The notes under the pieces: generated by a model | What the model saw: only the letters and a program-made list of their open reading frames with translations | The model's database searches: none | Told to the model about the DNA's origin: nothing | Program-made: the position numbers and the translations under genes | Part shown: in pieces, positions 54,610-64,000 of the stretch | Numbering within the stretch: position 1 is the stretch's first letter | How the letters are laid out: every line of letters begins with the position of its first letter | From: Euglena gracilis | Taxonomy: Eukaryota > Euglenida > Euglenophyceae > Euglenales | Assembly (NCBI GenBank): GCA_039621445.1 | Contig: CP154957.1 | Coordinates: forward strand, 16,686,595 to 16,750,594 | DNA: 64,000 bases | Reading direction: 5' to 3'

Positions 54610-55510
54610 CTGCTGGGGGCCAATTTTGAAAGGCCAAGGTTGGGACAGGGAAACCTGTTGCTTCGGGCGCGGCGGGCTGTCGCGGAGAGCAGGGTCACAT
54701 TTACCAGTCTCCACAGCCGATGGCTTTGCATCCTTCGCCTGTCTGGTCTCGCTGGGCATCTGAATGAAAGGCCATCGGGGCTCGAATAATAAAATTGTTT
54801 TGCATTTCCTCCATGTTGACCGTGTCTGGAGAGGGATCACATGTTGTTTCACAGATGATGTTTCTTGCCAAAGGTGAACATTCTCAGCAAATGAAAAAGG
54901 GGTTGACATAACACGACATCTGATGCAGGGAATTCATTAAGGAACCCCCCCGGGGGGGGGAAGGGTCAGCCAGCGAGCTGGAAAAAAAAGTCCTGGTTGG
55001 ATCCCCCCAGGGGGCAATGGCTGCCAGGCTGGACCCGGATCGTTCCCAAAACCAGGCAAAAAAAAAAGCCCAAAGCCAGGTTTTCAGCCGAATTCTGGAG
55101 TGAAAGTCCAAACCCCCAAAGTGCAATTTTTTTTAACCATTTGACGTGAAATTCGGTCCAGCCCACTTCGCCAGACTGGCCAACGTTTATTTCCACTCGA
55201 CTCCACCCCCCAGGGGGTCCGCCACCTTGCAGGGAGCTTTGACCGGAAAAAAAGTACTGGGTGACACTGGGTGACTGGACCCCCTGGGGGGGGGGCCTCC
55301 GGCTTCAGAAATTCCCTTGTCTGCTGTGAGGCCACGTTTAGGTACCTGCATTGACGTTGCCAACCGATTTCCAAAGACATTGTAACACTTTGGGGGTGGG
55401 CGGCACACCAGCGGGCGGGAGTCGTAGACCGCCAAGCCCCCAACCACGGTGGAGGGCAGCACGACGTAGGGCCGGTCCGGCAGCTTTGGCGGTGGCACTG
55501 CCCCGGGCAC
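54610..55510 (-). CDS. Exons of unidentified protein upstream of the duplicated exon
   Basis: Exon 55510-55346 (55 codons, phase 0-0): VPGAVPPPKLPDRPYVVLPS, then GGLAVYDSRPLVC, ending at ATGCAG followed by GTACCT. Exon 54759-54610 (50 codons, phase 0-0): MPSETRQAKDAKPSAVETGK, then SLSQPWPFKIGPQQ, ending at CAGCAG followed by GTACCT. Both have pyrimidine-rich acceptors. The repeated GTACCT donor and matching phases suggest one transcript. No domain recognised. Confidence 0.6.
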
Positions 55511-57134
55511 CTGGGGAGGGAGGGCGCTGCTCTGGCTGGGCCGGACGGCGAGGGGCCACGCCGTCCACCAACACATGTCATTAAGAAGCACTTTCGCCCC
55601 CGATGACCACCCCCCCCCCCCCCGAATGAAAAGCTCCTTTGGCCTCAAGTCAAGTCACCCTTGACATGTGGAAATGCGTGCACAGAGGATCGCATACGCT
55701 GGGGTCCAGCCGCCGCGTTTTTGCCGCTGGGTCTGAGTCGGAGTCCGAGTCCGACAGGCCCTCTGTTATGGAAATGGGGAAAAGGATCGTGCCGCCCAAA
55801 ACCGAGCACCCAGAGCCAAACCCAGAAATTTGCTGATCCCATTTGCCCATCTCAAGCCACTTCAGGCCACGTCAGACCATTGTAGCTGTATGTGCTTGCC
55901 CAATATTGCCATAAACCTGCATCGCCTTCCTGCCACCCAAATGATGTGCAGTTTATGGCTTGTGTTCTTTATTGCCCCCATTGCATTAAATAATTGAGTG
56001 AAGACGTGAAGAGTTAACAAAAGAGCAGGGAAAACAGAAATTTATACATGTTGAACTTCGAGGGTACACAGCGATAAGCTGGTCGGGAAAAAAACATTTT
56101 TTACATATGCATTTATAGAGACATGGCACGAAGTAAGACCCCTTCCCCCTTCCCTGTATCCCCTCTGACCCCCCCCCGCCCCCTAAGCCCCCCCCCCCCG
56201 CTAACCCCCCCTTACCCCCCACAGAAAAACTGCAAAATTCTATCCTTATGAAATTCTTCGATTTGCAAGTGGCAGGATATGGGCAACTGTTAGCAGCACC
56301 TGGGGGGATCCGCCCCCCCCCAGAATCCAAAATAAAAAGCATCCTTTATCTACAAAATTCGAGCACCCCCCCTTACCCCCCTCCCTCCTAACCCCCCCCT
56401 TCCACCTCTTACCCCCCTCTCAGCACTCCCCACTTCGTGCCATACCACTTCGTGCCAGTTATTCCTTGGAAACACTGACTTCCCCCCACCGAAACAAATG
56501 AAAAATACATGTAGCATTTGATAAAATGGGTATTGCATTTGTGTGTTTTCCTGTTTTCCTGGGAACCGTCCTCCCCCCCCCCCGTCCTCTTGTCAACATA
56601 ACAGCCCAGGGAAAACTGTGATAACCATCAGATTTGTAATATGTGCTATCGCCCTCACTTTGTGTAGTGTGAATTTCGGTTGTTTATTTCTGAATCTGAC
56701 GGAATGTATGCTCCTAGGTTCAAGAAGGGGAAACGTCCCAATAAAATTCCCATCGCCAATGTGTTTCTGTTCTAAATTTCTTGTCTTTCCTCTTTCTCAA
56801 GAAAAAAAGAAACATCACACAGATTCTTTCCTTTTCCTGGTGCAGAATGTCCCAGTTGGGGACATTCCAACTTACTGAAGGGGCCTTCCCACCCACCTTT
56901 GGTTCGAGAACTCAGACAAAATTCGTCCGACGACACAGACACTGCAAATTCTGCAATCCAAACAAAAAAGATATCAAATTTTGAAATTTTTCTCAGATAA
57001 AATGAGGAAAAAAACAGGACCTAGTGCTGACACCTGTCTGTCCGGCCTCTCTCTTCTTCTGCTTGGCTTGCTTCTTTTTTGCTCGCCTAAGAAATTATGT
57101 TTGGAGCGAGTGCAGGGCAGTGTGGCGTGTGTTT

Positions 57135-57225
57135 CTCTCTCTCTGTCTCTCTCTCTGTGTGTGTGTGTGTGTATGTGTGGGTGGGTGGGTGGGTGGGTGT
57201 GGGTGGACGTGTGCGTGTGCGTGTC
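57135..57225. repeat. (TC)n(TG)n(GGTG)n low-complexity tract
   Basis: TCTC, TGTG and GGGTGGGTG units in succession inside an intron. Confidence 0.9.
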
Positions 57226-57377
57226 GAACTCGGCCCATATGTACTCGGAGACCACCACGGCACAAATGTACTGAGATATGCCCTACCCTCACTCGGATGA
57301 CTCTAAACCTTGTGCCTCAAGCAAATGCTTTCGAAACCAACCACTGCGGTCTGACAAACCACCAGTGGGGGAGACAC

Positions 57378-60300
57378 TTTTTCAACTGTTGACGCTTCAG
57401 CTGCTCCTGTTGTCTCTTTGTAAGCTGGACTGCAGGCGTGGGGTCAGCCACAGGCTGCTTCCTTTTTGATTCTGACTTCCCAATGGCAGAAGGGGTTGAA
57501 AACATGCACACAGGCGGCTGAAAAAAACAACAATTCAGCTGCAGGGGACTTGGAAATTCCGGTTTTTTTCCCAGAAAGAATTGCGAAAAAAATGGGGGGG
57601 GTACACAAACTTTTTCATGTCCGGTTTTTGCAGTTCTTTCTGCTGCAGACAAAATATTGCAAGAAAAGACTTGCAAAAAAATGGGGGGGACACACCAGCA
57701 ACCCCAATCCCCTTGCTCTCAAACCACCTTGGCACCCTGCCTCAGCCTCAGGGCGTCAGAGGGATACATTGTGCTCCTCAATCACAAAAACCCTCTCTTC
57801 TGCCCTTCTTAAAAGGCAGCCTGGCCCACCGATACTCCACCGACGATGCCCACGGGCTTTGCCGGACCAGGGTCAACGGGCTTGGCCAGCTGGGCCAGAT
57901 CGTCCTGGGGAAAGGTGGCAAAGGGAGCTGTTGGAGGGCCCCGCTAGAGAACCTGCAACCCAAAAAGCATGAAACAGGTACCCTCCCATCGCCCCTCTGA
58001 GAGGCCTTAACTGGACGGCAGAGAGTCTCAGCCCGGTCAGCTTCGGTGCCTTCAGGAACAGGTGCCACGGGTGCCACGGGTGCCACGGGTTCCCCTACCC
58101 AGTTTCGAAGATAGACAAGGGCTGACAATTGTCACTGTTGCAAAGTGCGGGGGAAAAAACATAGGCCCCAGTGTGATCCCCCAAAATGGGTGGTGCCGCC
58201 AAACCCCCCTCCAAGGGCCCCCACCCCCAGGGGGCAAGTGGCTGCTGACACACGTAGATAATTCCGGGGGTGATATTCCTTCTCAAGAAAAAAAAACGTA
58301 GTTTTACCTTTAAAAACCTTTAAAAATGCTTGCTGAAAAAGAGGTGGCTCCCATCGAGGTCTGGGCATCGAGGTCTGGGGGGGGTGGGGGTCCAATCAGT
58401 TGCTGGCTGGCTGGGCTGGACTCAATTGAATCAAATAAAGTTGGGAAGCAACTTTTTAGCAAAAAAAATTAAAGATAAAACCCAATAGAACCTTAGAACC
58501 TTAAAAACGCCATTTCTGACCATTTTTTGACCTCTTTTTGGCGCTTTGCACAAAACCAAGCAAGTCTGGCTTTGCTGGGCTGGCCCCGACTTTCTTTCAG
58601 TGGATCCGCCGATCGGGTCGGCAGGGTCGGCAGGGTCGGCAGCCCAGCTGGAGGTGCTGGCGGGAAAAAAGTTGCTGGCTGGCTGGAGCCCCTCCCGGGG
58701 GGTGGGGGGGGGATTAGGCCCACCCACTTCCAGGTCACAAACCTTAAAAAAGTAACCTGGCAAGAAACAAATTCTCTTGTGCACCATATGTTTGGCAGAA
58801 GTTAAATGCGTTTGGCAAGTCCAGAGAGACGGTGGTGAGAGATATTGAGAGAGACGAAGAGCCAATAGGATCCCCATTTGGTTACAACGTGTAAGCCACA
58901 TCGGGACAACCGGAGGCAGCAAAGGGGGGACCTCCAAGGGCTGCACAGGGGCTGTCTGCTGCAGTAGGGCCAGCAGGGCCGAGGCTGTGGAGCCGTGGCT
59001 CAGGGCCTGGGGAAAGGGTTGCAGAGGCGGCGGGTGCCCGGGGTCGCAGTGCCAGTTTGACGCCGCACTGGGGTCCAAGGCATTCGGGGGAGCCCTTGAA
59101 TTGCCACACACAGGTTCAAGGTTTTGCATGAAGCTTGAGCGTGCAATGCAAGGGGGAGGTTATCAGTGTCATCTTGTTCAGGACTGTTCTGGCCATGCTG
59201 TGCCGGCTGGCCCGGCGCTGGTACGCGCTGCGCCTTCGACCATACGGTCGTGCAGCACTGCAGGCAAAATTCCGATTATCGCCTCTTGTTATTGTCGCAC
59301 ATATCTGATGCCTGAACAAATGTCACCCAGTTGCTATTGTCGGGCATTCATGAACGTCTGTGTCAGGTTCCAGAAATTCTGTCCAAATAAACCCACCCCA
59401 AATATAAATCCCCCCAGGGGTTTGGTTTTGCCACCCAACTATAACCCCCCCCCCCTGATGTGGAGCCGGACGGTGGTGCCATTCTGGAAAAAGTAGAAAA
59501 AATTTGGGTTCATACAACATTTTTTTCACCAAAAATGCCCCATTTTGGATAATGATTGCACATTTTTGGGGGGAAATAGCTAGTACACAACGAACAATTG
59601 GTATAAATTTTGGCTACAATTGAAGGACGCCAAAGGTCATATAGGCCACACAAAAAAGTTTGATTTTTCCCCCAAATATAAAGCCCCCCCCCACAAGGGT
59701 CTTCAAATCCCGTCCAAATATAAAGCCGGGGGGGCCTTATATTTGGGGGGATGTTATATGAAACTTCTGCATCCTAACTCCTTTGCATCAGTGTTGTGGC
59801 ACAAAGCCCCAAAAGGGTGGCAAAGGAAGGCCTGAAATTATGGAAAGAGCTCCTCGCTGGTCTTGGAACCCTTGGGGCGGGGGGGTGGGCAGGAGGCGTC
59901 TGGGTGCCACTGATGCAAGACCCGTTCAACCCCAACCCCAGTGGTATCTGAAGGAAGCTGGAACCTTTCGCTTCTGCTTGATGCAGGCATCGATTGGGTC
60001 CTCAGCCACCTCTTCCACTTCACGCTGAAAGACAACAAATAGGTTTGAAGACTTAGGCAATTACATATGTATCCATTCTTTGCAAAAAGGTCACATGGGC
60101 CAAAAAAAAACCAAATATGACGGCAAATGCATCGCAACATACAGGTCTTATGTGGAAACGAGTTCTGAATCAAACGATGCTGCAGGGAAACATGCACAGT
60201 ACCTCCTCTGGGGGTCGGAGAGACATGGGGATGCTGCGAGGCTTGGACACGAGCATGTCGGTGATGAGGAAATGCTCCTCTCCTCCGTACCTGCACATGC

Positions 60301-61647
60301 AAGAAGCGCCAACACGCAGAGATCTGTCCCCTAAGATCCTTGGCATTTAGATTGGAGGGAGTGTGCATTCGGCCTTCCACTTGACTGATGGTTTTGGCAT
60401 GCGCAGAATGGACTCGGCACACTTTGAAAGAAGATTCGTTGGAGCTTCGCTGCACCCTGCAAGGCAACGACGAAGGAGGGGGACGCGACACAGACCCTAA
60501 AAAAACGCGACACAAAAAAATAGTGGGAAAACACAAAAAAACCACAAAAAAAACCACAAAAAAACCACAAAAAAAACACAAAAAACACACAAAAAAACAC
60601 AAAAAACACAAACAGTAAAACTGCTTCAGAAACGAGAGAGTGAGAAGCGAGCACACATGCACCCAACACGCACCAGTGTCGCCAACGGCGTCTCCTTCGA
60701 GCTGCGGCTGGTAGAAAGGACGGGGCCTGGTCTCCTGCACACACACAAGAGAGTCAAAGCAAAGAGGCCACACAGCACAGCGGTGGCCCTGTCCACACAG
60801 TCCTCACCAGAGGATTTTTTTAGGACCCGGGGGAGGGGGGTCCGGACCCACCCACCCACCCCCTAGAGGGGGGGTCCGGGGGGGGCAGGGGGCCGGGGGG
60901 GGGGGGACCCACTGTAGGGGGGTCAATTCTGGGGTTCGACACTTTGTTCGGTGCTTCGCGCCAAAAATAGAAGAAACCCCAGCCTCTGACAGGGTACCCA
61001 CTCGGCCCGCCCCCCACCCGGGGGACCCCCCCCCAGGTTTTTGCTTAAGCACCCCCCCGGGGGGGGGGGGGGGTACTGGCTAGCCAATCGGCTAGACACT
61101 GGAAAAAATGGACTAGCTAGACCTCCCTCCCCCCGGAGGGGGGGGGGACACCCCACCCCCCCAAATTGAAAAAATTCCCAAAGATGGCCAAAAACGGGCA
61201 TTTTTGGCCATTTTTGGGGGTCCCAAAATTTTTCCACTGGCTAGCCCTGCTAGCAGACCCCCCCAAGGGGGGGTCTGCTAGAAATCCCACTAGCCAAATT
61301 TGGACTAGCTGCAGTCCAGCCCCCCTGGGGGGGGAGGGCACTGCAATCCCTTAAGCAAAAGCCTGCCCATCCCCCCCCTCCCCCCCTGGTCACGAAACTT
61401 AAAAGTCTCTGGTCTCTTATCCCACTGCCTGGCACAGGGGGGAGGGCATGGACCTGCGCCGGTGTCTTGGCAGCCGCACCGGTGGAAGCGTCGTCCTTCG
61501 GAGGAGACGGCGCTGCAGCCTCCACCACCGCTGGGGTTGGTGTTGGGGGGACCGCAGGCGCCTGTGGGGAGCAATTGTCTGGCTGCAGGAGGGAGGGGGG
61601 GGTGTGCAAGACCAAAAAAAAAGGCCGCTGCTGGCTGCTGCTGCTAT

Positions 61648-61700
<53 letters not shown>

Positions 61701-63808
61701 GTGTGTTTGTGTCCCCATGGCCCGACAGCGGCAGCCCAAAATGCACAGCAAGAGAACAAGGCCAATTTGGCAATGAGCAGGCCAAGACAGTCATCCCCGG
61801 TTTTTGGTCTCCGGTGGGGTCCGGTGGGATCCGGTGGGGTCCGGTGGGATCCGGTGGATCCAGTGGGATCCGGTGGGGTTCCGGTGGGTTGCCTTGGGGG
61901 GGGGACGGAAACCGGAAACCGGGAGAAAAAAAACAAGGTGGTTTGGACCACCTTGTTACATGGTGGTCCAAACCACCATGTAACAAGGTGCTTTGGACCG
62001 GATATTCTTTGTGCATCGCCAATCACCACCAACCTCGTCCTGGCCCAGGAGGAGAACTACACCCTGGCTGATGCAACGGCTGCCTGGGTGGATGTATTGG
62101 CACACACAGGGATTCTCGGTTGTGTTTCTGGTCTGTGGCTAGCAAGCTCCAGCCCCCCCCCCCCCACCCAATGCCCAGCTTCACTGTTCAGCCCCCCCCC
62201 CTGTGCAATGGCGGGTACTCTGTCCTGACCCAGTCATCCGTGCTGATGATTTGCAAAGGACTTCAAGGAGGCATGCAGTGGGTGCACACATAACCACATG
62301 CATGCCCCCCGGGGTCATGAGTGGCCTCTTTTTTGTCCCTCATGTATCGCCTTTTGGCTCTGTTTAGTTGTACATCCCTCTTTGCAGCATGAGACTTTGG
62401 GGATGGTTCGGGACGCGGGGAGGTGGGAATGCGGGGAGAACTGAGGCTCAACTGGCCTCATATACCTTCATTGACGTCACCCAAAATTGGATTTTTTCTT
62501 TGACCGACCAAAAAAATGTGCCAGCCAAGACCGGGACGCGGGGGAAACATGGGGGGAGATTTGGGGTCATAAATAAATACAGAAGAAAAATCTGTGCATG
62601 AGGAAAAAATGTCCGGTGAGATCCAGTGGGATCTGGTGGGATCCGGTGGCTGTCCTTGCCTGGCAATGAGGCAACAGCCGCGCAGGCATGCCTCGGGCTT
62701 TGGCGTGTCGCCGTAGAACGGTTCGTCGGGGACGATGGAGGCGAACAGGATGTCCCGGTCGCGCAGCAGATTGATGGCGTGGACGGGCACGCCGTCTGTG
62801 AACGGACCACGATGGGAGACCTTCCTGCCCCCCCCCCCCACCACAGAAAACACCCCTGCCAATTTGGGCAAAGAACGAGCAACAAAGGTTAGACCACCCT
62901 TCGAATTTCCCAGCAACCAGCCCAAAAATGGGCCATTCTATTTGTTGTCTTTGGGGGGGGAGGGGTGCGTTTGCAGGAGCTATGCAGCAATGACAAACCT
63001 CGCAGGTGATGTTGAAGGGACAGAAAAGTCCCCCCGCAGTCCCACAGGGAAGGATGCCCCCAAAACATGTTTTGACTCCAGTATATTGTTTGGGGTACCA
63101 GTGTGGTACTCCTTTTTAAATATCCTGAATGGATGCTTTTTGGTGAACAGGGTGATGTTTTCCAGCACTGAAAGTGGCCTTCGATTTGAAAACTTTGCAC
63201 TTTTGCAGTTGTGACAAATGCAGAAATCCGCTGAAATGGAATTGCATGAAAACAATTTCCCTTTGCTATTTACAAGATCACGAAGGAAAATCAGTGCTCA
63301 TGAAACTCATGCTGCATGAAAAGTCCTTCTTGTTCAATGGGAACTTTAGGATCGATTAATAAACCTCAAGGGACTTCTGATTAAAAATCATCCTAAATAT
63401 TACAACCTACAATCAGATGCATAAAAAAATTACCGAGCCGGGGGGGGGGCACTTCCATCCATCCATAAAACCAATAAGTGAGTTTGTTTTTCCGGAAAAC
63501 CAGTCAGTCACTAAGCCCCCCTCGGTGAGCCATTCTGGGATCCAGGGGAAATGGAAATATGATATATTTATGGAAATATGGATATCCGGGTTCCATTTTC
63601 TCTGGGGCGAATTCCGTAGTCTTATTTTGGGGAGGACATCACAAAACAACCAACAAATATTGAAATGGAAGGGTGGCGAGAGGAACACCCCAACACACCG
63701 TCCATCCACACTTTAGCCACAGCTGCCTTCCCAAAGTACAGCAAGTCCGCGATGCGTGACTTCAGGTCGTCCAAACCAGGACGTTGTTTAACAATCCCCG
63801 GGGTCCAG
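57378..63808 (-). CDS. Unidentified multi-exon gene, continues beyond right edge
   Basis: Candidate exons in transcript order: 63808-63712 (WTPGIVKQRPGLDDLKSRIA), 62824-62660 (FTDGVPVHAINLLRDRDILF), 61582-61454 (Pro/Ala linker), 60734-60674 (ETRPRPFYQPQLEGDAVGDT), 60282-60203 (EEHFLITDMLVSKPRSIPMS), 60024-59965 (REVEEVAEDPIDACIKQKRK), 59006-58932 (STASALLALLQQTAPVQPLE), 58121-57982 (EPVAPVAPVAPVPEG), 57904-57830 (DDLAQLAKPVDPGPAKPVG), 57517-57378 (QLTKRQQEQLKRQQLKK). Phases agree from 61582 to 58932 and from 58121 to 57517; other joins are open. The exon at 62660 would use donor CCAG followed by GCAAGG. Composition (Pro/Ala linkers, charged helices) suggests a nuclear or scaffold protein, but no family is recognised. 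It may be continuous with the exons at 52236-55510. Confidence 0.5.
59388..59760. repeat. Foldback element with AAATATAA/C-run ends
   Basis: CCACCCCAAATATAAATCCCCCC near 59394 is mirrored by GGCCTTATATTTGGGGGGATG near 59733. Internal CCCAAATATAAAGCCCCCCCCC and CCAAATATAAAGCCGGGGGG boxes repeat the theme. The two halves can pair over most of their length. Confidence 0.65.
60490..60615. repeat. A-rich (CACAAAAAAAC)n tract
   Basis: Irregular 8-10 bp CACAAAAAA units; the Phe/Cys-rich frame on the other strand is an artefact. Confidence 0.9.
61651..61699. repeat. (CTG)n trinucleotide repeat
   Basis: Sixteen uninterrupted CTG units, preceded by a few interrupted ones from 61627. It lies just upstream (minus strand) of a candidate Pro/Ala-rich exon, so it is intronic and reads CAG in the sense of the gene. 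Confidence 0.95.
61803..61996. repeat. GATCCGGTGG minisatellite and double palindrome
   Basis: About eight 10-bp units of GGTGGGATCC/GGTGGGGTCC type at 61810-61890, repeated as a short array at 62612-62650. At 61934-61990 two adjacent 20-bp near-palindromes, AAGGTGGTTTGGACCACCTT and ATGGTGGTCCAAACCACCAT, are also complementary to each other. Confidence 0.9.
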
Positions 63809-64000
63809 CTGAGAGGATGGAAAATTTGGGCTGGCTGAGGGAAAAACTGCTGACCGTCCCCCCACAGGGGCCCCTGGCTGGAACTGGGCCGGAACCTGGT
63901 CGAACGAAGGTAAACCCCCTATTCAAGTTCACGGTGCCCAAAGGTGCGTAGTGCCCAAATAAGTGTCACACCCGCGAGGGTTTGAAAGTGAAGTCCAAAA

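Noticed and set aside
58431-59129. 232-codon minus-strand ORF taken as one protein
   Set aside because: It runs through intron-like sequence with G/C runs; only the 75-bp splice-bounded part at 58932-59006 has support.
59838-60773. 311-codon minus-strand ORF with a Phe/Cys-rich stretch
   Set aside because: Its middle is the A-rich CACAAAAAA tract. The splice-bounded exons inside it (60674-60734, 60203-60282, 59965-60024) read better in their own frames.

Overview
The window is eukaryotic nuclear DNA from a genome with small exons in long introns, probably a protist or alga. The only long intact reading frames belong to a retrotransposon at the left edge. Everything else recognisable is a set of 40-210 bp, GC-richer exons separated by introns of 53 bp to about 3 kb. 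The introns are full of homopolymer G/C tracts, microsatellites, foldback sequences and dispersed repeats. All host genes I could recognise lie on the minus strand. Most 5' splice sites are GT (often GTGTGC or GTACCT), but several exon joins only keep frame if GC or GA is used. One-way gene order plus GC/GA donors is what is described for dinoflagellate nuclear genomes. I offer that as the leading taxonomic hypothesis, not a conclusion.

Layout. 1-3940 (+): 3' portion of a DIRS-like tyrosine-recombinase retrotransposon (gag-like tail, reverse transcriptase/RNase H, adenine-methyltransferase-like domain, tyrosine recombinase), closed by a 66-bp inverted repeat. 4454-17704 (-): a SMYD5-like SET/MYND protein reconstructed from about 14 exons, with reading phase consistent at most joins. 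19551-23040 (-): candidate C-terminal exons of a membrane-anchored protein, interrupted by a discrete 2.48-kb element (19721-22201) with terminal inverted repeats, a 5-bp target-site duplication and clustered GCGCAAATGCGC motifs. This element coincides with a predicted intron. 23343-27510 and 32936-34420: large inverted and tandem repeat complexes. 28076-34746 (-): an SGNH/GDSL-type hydrolase in six exons whose phases match. 35640-48608 (-): a bacterial-type Fic-domain protein in about eleven exons. 52236-63808 and beyond the right edge (-): one or more unidentified proline/alanine-rich, acidic proteins, including a duplicated 38-codon exon.

How the parts relate. The three identified host proteins are a lysine-methyltransferase family member, an esterase/lipase-fold hydrolase and an AMP-transferase-fold protein. 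They have no obvious shared pathway; their proximity looks like ordinary same-strand gene order. The more unusual content is non-coding: an intron-sized transposon carrying a splice acceptor in its terminus, GT/GC variation at the ends of paralogous exons, and several families of foldback repeats. I found no rRNA, tRNA, CRISPR array or recognisable promoter.
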